Shown: positions 34,685-43,428 of the stretch, piece by piece
How positions within the stretch are numbered: position 1 is the first letter of the stretch
How the letters are laid out: every line of letters begins with the position of its first letter
Assembly (NCBI RefSeq): GCF_000194605.1
Contig: NC_015321.1
Coordinates: 1,364,001 to 1,428,000, forward strand
Direction: 5' to 3'
Length of the DNA: 64,000 nt
Source: Fluviicola taffensis DSM 16823
GTDB taxonomy: Bacteria > Bacteroidota > Bacteroidia > Flavobacteriales_D > Crocinitomicaceae
Translations under genes and position numbers: made by a program
Notes under the pieces: model-generated
Database searches by the model: none
Seen by the model: the letters and a program-made list of their open reading frames with translations, nothing else
Told to the model about the DNA's origin: nothing

Positions 34685-34999
34685 CTACTGTGAATCTGAA
34701 TTCAACACGTTTCTGGATCCACAATAAGGAGGACATCTCTTGGCAAGATCAATGACCACATTCAAGATATCATCTTCATTTTCATCAGCACCGACTAATA
34801 CTAATTCAGGTGTACCATCTTCTTTCAATCCATAATAGAAGCGGATTCCTTTACTGTTTCCTGAAATTAGTTTTTCAATATTTGCTTTCCCAATAAAAGC
34901 TCCTTGAATTTTTCCTGAGTGAGCCTCGCGATAAGCTTTTGTTAAAGCTGCCGCAACTGAAATATCAATTGCTCCGCCTTCATTCCCTGTAAATGACAT
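34685..34999 (-). CDS. Small conserved-looking protein with CPPYC C-terminal motif
   Basis: 104 residues, no signal peptide or TM helix. The N-terminus (MSFTGNEGGAIDISVAAALT) is followed by a compact alpha/beta sequence (AFIGKANIEKLIS, IRFYYGLKEDGTPELVLVG, ADENEDDI). The tail has RCPPYCGSRNVLNSDSQ. The two Cys of CPPYC could bind metal or form a redox pair. Similar small proteins occur in Bacteroidota as far as I recall, without known function. It is the first gene of the four-gene group with the membrane protein, kinase and response regulator. Confidence 0.75.
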   Translation of the reverse strand: MSFTGNEGGAIDISVAAALTKAYREAHSGKIQGAFIGKANIEKLISGNSKGIRFYYGLKEDGTPELVLVGADENEDDILNVVIDLAKRCPPYCGSRNVLNSDSQ

Positions 35000-35161
35000 A
35001 ATACATTAGTTTAAGTTATGAATCAATATTAATTTGAAATAATCGATAATCCAAACAGAAAAAACCACTAAAAAATATAAACATCTGATTTCATGTGTTT
35101 TAATAATTTTCGTATTTAAAAAAATGTGGTTTCCCGCAATGCATTTTCAGTATAAATACTG

Positions 35162-35422
35162 ATGTACACCTCAAATTTGAGCAATACATTTGTTTCAGAA
35201 AAAGGAATAATTGAAATGTTTAATGAACTAATAAATAAGCCAAGAGTTGATATTCACAATAAAACGAATATTAGTTTTTGGAGTAGTGAATTAAAATGTT
35301 CAGAAAAAGAGTTACTCTATTGTATTTCTAAGGTTGGATCCTCAATAAGTGCAATTGAAAGTTACTTACACATGAACAAATCACTTCTTCAAGTTTGGTC
35401 AACGAGAGAATTTAAATATTAA
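35162..35422 (+). CDS. Small protein resembling DUF3606
   Basis: 86 residues. The C-terminal ~50 residues (ISFWSSELKCSEKELLYCIS then KVGSSISAIESYL) follow the pattern of DUF3606 small proteins, which have a helix-turn-helix-like fold and unknown function. The N-terminal 30 residues are not recognised. It is flanked by a 160-base AT-rich region upstream and is convergent with the radical SAM gene. A real gene is likely but not certain. Confidence 0.55.
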   Translation: MYTSNLSNTFVSEKGIIEMFNELINKPRVDIHNKTNISFWSSELKCSEKELLYCISKVGSSISAIESYLHMNKSLLQVWSTREFKY

Positions 35423-35436
35423 TTATAAAAATATAT

Positions 35437-35508
35437 AGCAGCAGGTCGTTAAGAAATTACCCACATCCACTTTCACTGAGTTTATGCGGCCTGTTGCTTA
35501 CTTTTTTT
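35437..35508 (+). terminator. Weak long-loop hairpin between convergent genes
   Basis: AGCAGCAGGTCG (35437-35448) can pair with CGGCCTGTTGCT (35487-35498), with two weak positions and a 38-base loop, followed by ACTTTTTTTT inside the end of the radical SAM gene. It could terminate the small gene to its left. The long loop makes this uncertain. Confidence 0.35.
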
Positions 35509-37435
35509 TCCTCCGCTCACTAAGCCAATTTGGCACGTTACCGCCTGAGTTGGAATTTTTACCACTATTTTTATTACCACTACTCATAGATGACCCCTGT
35601 TGATCTCCTAGTAACTGGGAGATTAACTCTGGTCTTTTAGCCTTCGTCAAACGATCCTTTATCCAATCTCTATTTTCACGCTTGTACCAAAAAAAGAAGC
35701 GATTTTGATTTTTCTTTTCGTCAGCTCCTTTAGCCGTATAAATTGGCTTCAAAGTATAGGGATGAACACCTGTGTAATAAATTACTTCAGAAACGGTCAT
35801 AGGTGTTGGAGTAAAATCTTGAACTTGCTCCAATTGGAAACCCATGTCTTTCGTCTCAGCTGCCAAATTTGCCATATCAGCTTCTTCACAACCAGGATGC
35901 GAAGAAATGAAATAAGGAATCAAGGGTTGATTGATATTATTCTTTTCTGAAATACGATCGTACTTTTCTTTGAACTTGTGAAAGTATTTAAAGGACGGTT
36001 TTCGCATGACGCGCAATGTCGCATCGGAAGTATGCTCTGGAGCCACTTTCAATCGTCCACTTACATGTCGGGTAATTAGTTGTTCAATGTATTCATCGTG
36101 ATTTCCATCATCGTTATTCTTATTGAAATCATCTACCAACAAATCATAGCGAATTCCAGAGCCAACAAAAGCCTTTTTAATCTTTGGATGTGCATCAATT
36201 TTACGGTATAAATCCGTCATGGCTTTGTGCGAAGTATCCAAGTTATTGCAAATCACAGGGTGAATACAACTAGGACTTGAACAACGCTCGCAAATCGCTT
36301 CATCCTTGCCTTTCATGCGGTACATATTCGCTGAAGGCCCACCAATATCTGATAAATATCCTTTGAATTCTGGCAATTTCACAACCTCATCAATTTCATT
36401 CAAAATACTTTTTTCGGAACGAGAAGAAATAAATTTTCCTTGGTGGGCAGAAATCGTACAAAAACTGCATCCTCCAAAACATCCACGGTGCATATTGATG
36501 GAAAACTTAATCATTTCGTAAGCTGGAATGGCTCCACGTTTCTTATATTTCGGATGAGGCATGCGCGTATAAGGCATATCAAACGACTGGTCCATCTCCT
36601 GTTCCGTCATTGTGCGATAAGGCGGATTGATAACCAAGGTTTTCGAACCAATTTTTTGCGTAATCCGATTTGCCTTTAATTTATTGGATTCAACCTCTAC
36701 CACTTTGAAATTAGCTGCATACGCCAATTTGTCTTTTTGACACACTTCGTGACTCGATAATTCAACGGTCTCCCATTGCTTATTCTTAGGCAAATCCTTA
36801 TCACCATCCTGAATAAATGCCACTTGATTCACAGTTGTCAAGGAACTAAAAGGAACTCCTTTTTTCAACAAGCGAAGAACATCTCGCAAGGGTTGCTCTC
36901 CCATTCCATAAACCAACAAATCAGCTTCTGAATCTACCAAAATGGAGGGCATTAATTCGTTTTTCCAGTAATCATAGTGAGTTACTCGTCGAAGCGAAGC
37001 CTCAATGCCACCAATTAAAACAGGTACATCTGGATAAATTTCTTTCAGAATTTTGGAATAAACAGTCGTTGCATAATCGGGTCTAAAACCAGAAACCCCA
37101 CCTGGAGTATAAGCATCCGTTGAACGCAAGCGCTTTCCAGCTGTATAGTGATTGACCATGGAATCCATGCATCCCGCTGTTACTCCAAAGAAATATTTCG
37201 GTTTCCCCAATTTTTTAAAATCGCGTAAATCATCTCGCCAATTTGGTTGTGCGATTACTCCAATCTTAAAACCCTCACTTTCAATGATCCGTCCAATAAC
37301 TGCTGTACCAAAAGCTGGGTGATCCACATAAGCATCGCCAGAAATTAGAATGACATCTAATTCATCCCAACCTCTTTTTTCAACCTCTTTCTTTGTAAGT
37401 GGCAACCAGTCCGTTATAGGCCTTTCCATATCCAT
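35498..37435 (-). CDS. YgiQ-family radical SAM protein
   Basis: 645 residues. An N-terminal UPF0313 region (ITDWLPLTKKEVEKRGWDEL, SGDAYVDHPAFGTAVIGRII) is followed by the radical SAM 4Fe-4S motif HRGCFGGCSFCTISAHQGK (CxxxCxxC) and the conserved DIGGPSANMY and CSSPSCIHP blocks. A basic low-complexity tail ends the protein. YgiQ proteins are conserved but their reaction is not established. Starts at 37435 and 37429 (MERPITDW) are both possible. A -7 element immediately upstream implies a very short leader. Confidence 0.93.
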   Translation of the reverse strand: MDMERPITDWLPLTKKEVEKRGWDELDVILISGDAYVDHPAFGTAVIGRIIESEGFKIGVIAQPNWRDDLRDFKKLGKPKYFFGVTAGCMDSMVNHYTAGKRLRSTDAYTPGGVSGFRPDYATTVYSKILKEIYPDVPVLIGGIEASLRRVTHYDYWKNELMPSILVDSEADLLVYGMGEQPLRDVLRLLKKGVPFSSLTTVNQVAFIQDGDKDLPKNKQWETVELSSHEVCQKDKLAYAANFKVVEVESNKLKANRITQKIGSKTLVINPPYRTMTEQEMDQSFDMPYTRMPHPKYKKRGAIPAYEMIKFSINMHRGCFGGCSFCTISAHQGKFISSRSEKSILNEIDEVVKLPEFKGYLSDIGGPSANMYRMKGKDEAICERCSSPSCIHPVICNNLDTSHKAMTDLYRKIDAHPKIKKAFVGSGIRYDLLVDDFNKNNDDGNHDEYIEQLITRHVSGRLKVAPEHTSDATLRVMRKPSFKYFHKFKEKYDRISEKNNINQPLIPYFISSHPGCEEADMANLAAETKDMGFQLEQVQDFTPTPMTVSEVIYYTGVHPYTLKPIYTAKGADEKKNQNRFFFWYKRENRDWIKDRLTKAKRPELISQLLGDQQGSSMSSGNKNSGKNSNSGGNVPNWLSERRKKK

Positions 37436-37439
37436 TTTG

Positions 37440-37447
37440 CAAAGTTA
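37440..37447 (-). promoter_or_regulatory. -7 promoter element of the radical SAM gene
   Basis: On the minus strand TAACTTTG matches the -7 consensus and ends 4 bases before the ATG at 37435, implying a leaderless or almost leaderless mRNA or use of the second ATG at 37429. Confidence 0.5.
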
Positions 37448-37563
37448 CGGAAAAAGAGTCTCTCAAGCCTTATAAATGAAGGATTTGTAGTACATTAACA
37501 GCACAGAGAAGAAGTTTAAAAGGTTCAACGAGTTAAAAGAGTTCAAAAATTTATGAGAATCAA

Positions 37564-37638
37564 TTTGAACATTTGAACATTTGAACATTTGAACATTTGA
37601 ACATTTGAACATTTGAACATTTGAACATTTGAACATTT
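37564..37638. repeat. Octanucleotide tandem repeat (TTTGAACA)n
   Basis: Nine perfect 8-bp units run from 37564 to 37635 with a partial tenth. It lies in the 267-base spacer between the radical SAM and lipoprotein genes and ends 64 bases before the lipoprotein ATG. Just upstream (37514-37545), GTTTAAAAGGTTCAACGAG and AGAGTTCAAAAA carry the complementary GTTCAA word, so arms of the spacer can pair. Confidence 0.95.
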
Positions 37639-37702
37639 ATTATCTAAAAACTTCAAACTACCTAAGTTTTAGATCAAAACAAAATATATTACCTTTAATT
37701 CA

Positions 37703-38656
37703 ATGAAACAACCTCTTGTTTACTTACTGATTTTGACTGGATTTATCCTGTATTCGTGTTCTTCAAGTAAGAAAAAACCAACGAAGCAACAAGAAATTGT
37801 GGCAGATTTGATTCATCCGCTCTATTTTCAAGACGAAGTCGCTGGACTCATTAATTTCCCTTTTTGGTTCAACGATAGTTTGGTTTCCAGCCACAAAATT
37901 CAGCAACTTACTATTACTTTCTTCAAAGGCGTTATCAACGACACTAGTGCTAATGATACCGATTACGGGGATGAAACGTTTCCAAAAAGAACTTTGATTT
38001 ACAACTTCAATCAATCGGGAAGACTCATTCAAATGCAAATAGCCGATTTTTCAGAAGGAATTGTTATTTCCAACCAATCATTCCTACTGAAAAAACCAAC
38101 TGAAATTGGATATTGTGATGTGATTCAGAAAGATAATTTATATGGTGTTGAGAACAATACATTTACTTATAGTCCAAGCAAAATAAACAGTAATTACACT
38201 GCTTTTGAATCTTCCAATGACAATGATTTATTGCATTTCATTTTAAAGAAAAAATACTTTGGGCCTTTATCGGTAGACTCCATAGCGAATCCTCTTCCAA
38301 ACGATTGGATTGTTTTGGGTGAACCCATCAAACCAGTCAAAAGATACAAAGTGAAGAATAAGGTAAAAGAAACTTTTATTTCAGAATACACTTATTTTTC
38401 CGAGAATTATCCAAAGCTCATTACCAATGAAGATTATCCGTTCTTCAAAAAACGATATTTCAACTATTCAAATGGGCATTTCGATGGCTTCTTAGATTCT
38501 ACTTTCATTGATAAAACATTTGTAACCTCGGTGAAAACTTTCATTTATTACGATAAAAACAGACTGCCTTCAAAAATAATCCACAAAAAGGAACATTTAG
38601 AAGGTGCAAACAAGTATCAAACTCACGAACTTTTTACCTATACTTTTTATGAATAA
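37703..38656 (+). CDS. Lipoprotein of unknown function
   Basis: 317 residues. A lipoprotein signal with lipobox LYSC (Cys at about 19) is followed by SSSKKKPTKQQ. The rest is beta-rich with many aromatic and Lys residues (YFSENYPKLITNEDYPFFKK). No domain is recognised. A TACCTTTA element, one base off the -7 consensus, lies 5 bases before the ATG. Its stop overlaps the start of the large MORN-like protein gene by 8 bases, so the two are translationally coupled. Confidence 0.75.
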   Translation: MKQPLVYLLILTGFILYSCSSSKKKPTKQQEIVADLIHPLYFQDEVAGLINFPFWFNDSLVSSHKIQQLTITFFKGVINDTSANDTDYGDETFPKRTLIYNFNQSGRLIQMQIADFSEGIVISNQSFLLKKPTEIGYCDVIQKDNLYGVENNTFTYSPSKINSNYTAFESSNDNDLLHFILKKKYFGPLSVDSIANPLPNDWIVLGEPIKPVKRYKVKNKVKETFISEYTYFSENYPKLITNEDYPFFKKRYFNYSNGHFDGFLDSTFIDKTFVTSVKTFIYYDKNRLPSKIIHKKEHLEGANKYQTHELFTYTFYE

Positions 38657-41600
38657 GAATTCTTTCTTTTTCCCTAATTTGAATCAATCGCTAACCCAAT
38701 TCAGCATTCTGACTCAACAATTGATAAAGACTCGACATGCATTGAGTCTTTTTTTGTTCATCCAATCCTTTATTGGCTTCACACAAACAGATCAAGTTAC
38801 GATCAAAAATAAGCAGTATTATGTTTATCCTCACCAACAGGAAGTCCGTGTGATGACAGAATATTATTTGAACTTTGCAGATTCGAAAGAAGTCATTAAA
38901 CGCGATGATCGCAATGAAAAAATTGTCTCTATTGAGGTTCAACCTATTTCCGAAAAAGAAAAGAAACTCGCTCCAAAATTCCCGAAAACTTCAAAAAAGA
39001 ACCTCAAACAATTAGAAGCGTTATTAGAGAATTATTCCTACTTCTTGGTAACTGCAACGAATTCAATTGCTGATGACCCTACTCCTGCCCTAAGAAATCT
39101 ACCTGATGGAAATTACGTGATGTTTTATAGAGATATTCCCTATATCACTAAGCGCATCATACGCTATAAAAACGATCTTGTGGCAGCTACATTTTTCATC
39201 AAAAACAACCAAATTGAAGGAAAATGTGAGTGGTTTAATCCAGAAGGAAAACTAGTGATCACAGGAAATTATTCAAACAGTGAAAAATCGGGTGCGTGGA
39301 AAGAATACGTATTCCGTGAAAAATACGATCAAAATACCAAATACGATCCCAATCAAAGTATCGAAGAAAGAATAAAAAGTGCCGTTTATGATACTACAAT
39401 TACAACAACAACTTTTACAAACGGATTGAAAAACGGCTCTTTTACCGTCTATGAAAACTCCGATTTATTGACTTCTGGATACTACACAAATGAGCAAGCA
39501 TCAGGAGCTTGGGAATATTACGAATTCAAAAACAAGATCACCGTTGGAAAAAAAGGTCAGCTCATTATTACGAAAACAACGGATAAAACGCCCATTGATC
39601 GGTATGCCTTTCGTGCAGATCAAAAAAGAGGGAAATCACCCATGATTCGTCATCAAGTGGTTCCACCAAACTTCTTAGATTATAGCCGAAAAGATTCCTT
39701 GATTCTTCATAACAACTCTTCTTCTTCAGCCAACAATTACTCCGAGTATGGCTACGAAATGGAGTTTCCCGATTTCAGTAATTTTTACAGCCTTTTAGAT
39801 AAAAAAGATACTGCAAATTATGAATTACCAGAAGAAAGTATAAACAGTTATGAAGGAGAGGAATATGAACTAGATGAAGAAATTTACTACGGTGATTATG
39901 AAGAGTCGATGTACAATGAAGAAAATGCGAATTACAATCCAAATGAATATTACTTATTCGCCAATAAAAAACGGTACACATACAACGATTTAATCGATTC
40001 CATTGGGTATTTATTTATCTATGAAGGAATTGTTGAACACTACTACCCCAATGGTCAACTGCAGTACAAATTTGAAGTCAAAGATGGAATGCTTCTAAAA
40101 GAAGAACCTGTTTATTGGGACAATGGAACGATTGCCAATGAAATTGTATTCATCCCTGATTCCAACCAATATGTACAGCGCTTTTACGATTACAACGGCG
40201 TTAAATACCTCGAAACTTGGCATGACCTGCGAGGAAACGTTTTAAGTGCACCAGAAATAAATAGTGCTTCAGTTGCGATTATCAACTCGAAAAAATATGA
40301 TCGCAATTACGGACAACCTACTTTCATTTATGCCGAATCCAACGAAATTAAATGGGGTCAAATGCCTGAAAGAATACTGCTCATTCAGGAACTTTTCAAG
40401 ATTGATTCTTCACTAGCAAAAGAAGTTTACTTCTATCCTTCTACTCGAACAATCATTTCCATGGGGCGGAATTTAATGGGTGATACGGTTTACCAACAAG
40501 AAGCAATATTCTCAGAAGACTATTTGAATGTCAATGCAACTTCAACCACTACATTCAAAAATATAACATTGAAATCGATTGAAAATGGCACCCTCGATGA
40601 TTATTGGAAAAGCAGTATGTCAGATACCGTTCCAATTGAAAAAATGGCCTATTATTGGGAATACAAATATATCATTGATGGTGATAAAGAATTGCTTGTC
40701 GACGGAAAACCATTTACAGGAGATCTTCGTGTAAATGACAAAACGGGAAGTTTCAAATTGAAAGCGAGCAAAGAATCCGTTCAACTCACACTTCCAAAAA
40801 GCGATTCAGATCTCAAGCTTTATAAATCGGCCTTAAAGAGTTATTCCAAATCAAAAAAACGCTCTGATCTTCTAATTGGCTATGTTTCAGATTTTGGCGG
40901 ATCGAGCCAATTATCGCATTCGGTTACGCGATTATTTACTCAGATTTATGGGTCACTTCAAGCACTTTACGAAGTTCAACCTTACGAACTAGACCGAAAA
41001 GAAGAATATCCTGATGGAGAATACGATATCCCTAACCCGCGTAAAAAAGGGACCCCAGAATCAGTTATCTCCAGTCTGCAAGGAAAATACTTAAATGGAA
41101 AACCAGAAGGAATCTGGACGTACAAAGATCAATTTGGACAAGTAAGATCAACCATTGGATACAAAAACGGATTGGCGCACGGAGATAATTTAGACTATTC
41201 GGTGGCAAATCCCTTACCAAAATACATGGAAGATGAATTATACAGTCAGTATAAAGATCCTTTGAGTCAATTTACAGAATATCCTGCTAAAAAAACGATG
41301 TATCTAGATTCCAAATGCACCTTCAAAAATGGTGAAATGGATGGGCCATACACGACATTGAACTGGAAAGGTGACACCCTAATGTATGTGAGCTACTTCA
41401 ACGGAGCCAAAGAAGGTATTGAATACAAACGCAATAAATTATTCTATTCTCAATCCTTTTATAGAAACGGATATCTAGATGGAAATGTTCAAACGTACTT
41501 CACTTATCCGAAGAAAGATTCCATACTCATCTTCGATTTAGGATTTAAAAACGGAGCGCTTCAAGGAGAATCAGTTGCCTATCATTCGAATGGGAAACTA

Positions 41601-42614
41601 GCCAAAAAAGGATTTTTCTTAACTGGTCAACCTATTGATGACTACGAAGCTTATGACACACTAGGTTTTAAATACCAATACGTGAAGTTTCAATACAGTC
41701 AGCCTATCGAAGAAAAGATTTGGGAAGAAAACGAACTGAGTGTTCGCTATGAATTTGATTGGAGAGATTCCATTCCGTTCAATTTTGGAGATATTACTGA
41801 AAGTTCTAGTATCGAAAGACTCATCTATCAAGCTGGCTATGCCGATCAAGGAGTTTTTCAGCCGTATTATGGACGACCGAGTTTGGTGAATAAATCCGGA
41901 ATCGATTATTACATCACCAAATATTATCCCAACGACACCATTGCCCGAGTTGGTGCAATTTCAAAAGGAGTTAAAGTTGGCTGTTGGAAATACTTCAACT
42001 ACGAAGGCAAAAAGTTGATGGAAGTAGAATATTTCGACACCATCATTTCGATTAATGATAGCATTAAATTCAAATCTAAAGGAATTCTTTACTATTTAGA
42101 CAAAGACAACAACGCTTTGAGTAAAAGTTGGATTATCGAGAAGTTTGAGAAATACGATTGTTCGCATACAGATCACAACGAAGAGCGCATGTTATATTGT
42201 TTTTGGGAAAAAGACACAACACAACACCGCAAAAACGGATATGTGAAAAACTATTACGACAATGGAAATCTTCAAAACGAAGGCTGGGTAAAAGATGGAC
42301 TTCCTACTGGCGTTTGGAAAATGTATGATGTGAACGGAAACTTAAATCAGGTTGGGCAATACATTCTTGGAAAACGAGATGGCAGATGGTTAAAGGGCGA
42401 TTTAGGAAGTGTAAAAAACATGAGCGAAATATGCTTGAATCCGAATTTGGAAAACTTAGAAGCCATTTTAAGCTATCAGGAAAAACTTTTGGATGTGAGC
42501 GTCATTACTTACCAAGTTGGAAAAGAGTTGAAACGCAAATACTACGGAATCAACATGAACAATGGAGAAGCTCCAGAAGGTTACTTTGAAGATGAAATGT
42601 ATTATGGAGAGTGA
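38649..42614 (+). CDS. Very large secreted protein with MORN-like repeats
   Basis: 1,321 residues from the ATG at 38649, which overlaps the lipoprotein stop; a frame extension to 38604 is unlikely. A long N-region precedes a hydrophobic signal segment (ALSLFLFIQSFIGFTQ, about 32-47). The body contains scattered MORN/YwqK-like units of the pattern NGxLxxxGxYxxGxxxGxWxxY, e.g. NPEGKLVITGNYSNSEKSG, NGQLQYKFEVKDG, NGKLAKKGFFLTGQP and NGNLQNEGWVKDGLPTGVW near the C-terminus, with acidic Tyr-rich linkers. There is no T9SS domain or catalytic motif. MORN-like repeats often form beta-rich binding surfaces. Function unknown. Confidence 0.8.
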   Translation: MNKNSFFFPNLNQSLTQFSILTQQLIKTRHALSLFLFIQSFIGFTQTDQVTIKNKQYYVYPHQQEVRVMTEYYLNFADSKEVIKRDDRNEKIVSIEVQPISEKEKKLAPKFPKTSKKNLKQLEALLENYSYFLVTATNSIADDPTPALRNLPDGNYVMFYRDIPYITKRIIRYKNDLVAATFFIKNNQIEGKCEWFNPEGKLVITGNYSNSEKSGAWKEYVFREKYDQNTKYDPNQSIEERIKSAVYDTTITTTTFTNGLKNGSFTVYENSDLLTSGYYTNEQASGAWEYYEFKNKITVGKKGQLIITKTTDKTPIDRYAFRADQKRGKSPMIRHQVVPPNFLDYSRKDSLILHNNSSSSANNYSEYGYEMEFPDFSNFYSLLDKKDTANYELPEESINSYEGEEYELDEEIYYGDYEESMYNEENANYNPNEYYLFANKKRYTYNDLIDSIGYLFIYEGIVEHYYPNGQLQYKFEVKDGMLLKEEPVYWDNGTIANEIVFIPDSNQYVQRFYDYNGVKYLETWHDLRGNVLSAPEINSASVAIINSKKYDRNYGQPTFIYAESNEIKWGQMPERILLIQELFKIDSSLAKEVYFYPSTRTIISMGRNLMGDTVYQQEAIFSEDYLNVNATSTTTFKNITLKSIENGTLDDYWKSSMSDTVPIEKMAYYWEYKYIIDGDKELLVDGKPFTGDLRVNDKTGSFKLKASKESVQLTLPKSDSDLKLYKSALKSYSKSKKRSDLLIGYVSDFGGSSQLSHSVTRLFTQIYGSLQALYEVQPYELDRKEEYPDGEYDIPNPRKKGTPESVISSLQGKYLNGKPEGIWTYKDQFGQVRSTIGYKNGLAHGDNLDYSVANPLPKYMEDELYSQYKDPLSQFTEYPAKKTMYLDSKCTFKNGEMDGPYTTLNWKGDTLMYVSYFNGAKEGIEYKRNKLFYSQSFYRNGYLDGNVQTYFTYPKKDSILIFDLGFKNGALQGESVAYHSNGKLAKKGFFLTGQPIDDYEAYDTLGFKYQYVKFQYSQPIEEKIWEENELSVRYEFDWRDSIPFNFGDITESSSIERLIYQAGYADQGVFQPYYGRPSLVNKSGIDYYITKYYPNDTIARVGAISKGVKVGCWKYFNYEGKKLMEVEYFDTIISINDSIKFKSKGILYYLDKDNNALSKSWIIEKFEKYDCSHTDHNEERMLYCFWEKDTTQHRKNGYVKNYYDNGNLQNEGWVKDGLPTGVWKMYDVNGNLNQVGQYILGKRDGRWLKGDLGSVKNMSEICLNPNLENLEAILSYQEKLLDVSVITYQVGKELKRKYYGINMNNGEAPEGYFEDEMYYGE

Positions 42615-42755
42615 TGAAATAGGCGTTGAGTTAAACGTTTAAATATAATATTATTACAAACCCGTTTGAAAGTTGTGACTTTCTCATTATTTTCGGTGAA
42701 ACCATACTAAACACTGGAATGCAAAGAAATATCATAACGAATATATTAAGGAGAT

Positions 42756-43241
42756 ATGTACCACTATGTTGCATATTCAGATGTTATAGCAATTACAACA
42801 GCCATGAGCAGAATATCACGCATATCGTATTCAATTATTCTGATAATCGCAATTGGATGCGCTATCTCAAGTTTGTACTATCCATATCTATTAAAGTTAA
42901 ACCTGTTCGCAGGAGACCCAAATCAACAAAGAGTAATAAATGGAAGCGAATTCCTTTTTCCACGGATTATCATTGCATTTATGCTTGTTTCTTTGATATC
43001 GGTACTCTTGCTGAAACGACAAATAGTATTAATATTCTCATCAATACTTATCGTATGTTTCACATACCTTACAAGAACTTCAATCCATAGTCAATGGAAT
43101 ATTGATAGAGAGTATGGCACCAAAACTGGATTTGGTTATCTTATTTTATTCATAACGGTTATTGGGTACTTTATCATCTGTTGGATAATTATTCTACATA
43201 ATTGGCTTGGTAAAAGATATCAAGCTACTAACATCAACTAA
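42756..43241 (+). CDS. Small membrane protein of unknown function
   Basis: 161 residues with about four TM helices (SIILIIAIGCAISSLYYPYL, IIIAFMLVSLISVLLL, IVLIFSSILIVCFTYL, YLILFITVIGYFIICWIIIL). An SD-like AAGGAG lies directly before the ATG at 42756; an alternative ATG at 42804 removes only the hydrophilic first 16 residues. An overlapping frame at 42719-43090 is a shadow. The family is not recognised. A GC-rich hairpin begins directly after the stop. Confidence 0.6.
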   Translation: MYHYVAYSDVIAITTAMSRISRISYSIILIIAIGCAISSLYYPYLLKLNLFAGDPNQQRVINGSEFLFPRIIIAFMLVSLISVLLLKRQIVLIFSSILIVCFTYLTRTSIHSQWNIDREYGTKTGFGYLILFITVIGYFIICWIIILHNWLGKRYQATNIN

Positions 43242-43242
43242 A

Positions 43243-43282
43243 AGCCGCGGGCTGAACAACTATATCCAAGAAGCCCGCGGCT
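43243..43282 (+). terminator. GC-rich 11-bp hairpin without U-tract
   Basis: AGCCGCGGGCT (43243-43253) pairs perfectly with AGCCCGCGGCT (43272-43282) across an 18-base loop, starting one base after the stop codon. Its GC content stands out from the AT-rich surroundings. The T-tract expected of an intrinsic terminator is missing on the plus strand. Confidence 0.5.
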
Positions 43283-43428
43283 CCTAGTTAAGAAACATTA
43301 TACGCAATAAAACTGTCACTCAACCGTTTCACAGATGAATTATGGTATGAATTGATTTAATTTTAAGACTCATTTAATCAGTGGGTTACTAATTTTGTAA
43401 CAACCTAGAATTTAAAAAACAACCACTT

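Noticed and set aside
42719-43090. 123-codon frame overlapping the small membrane protein gene
   Set aside because: The overlapping frame at 42756-43241 encodes clear TM helices; this one gives an unstructured Asn/Ile/Arg-rich product.
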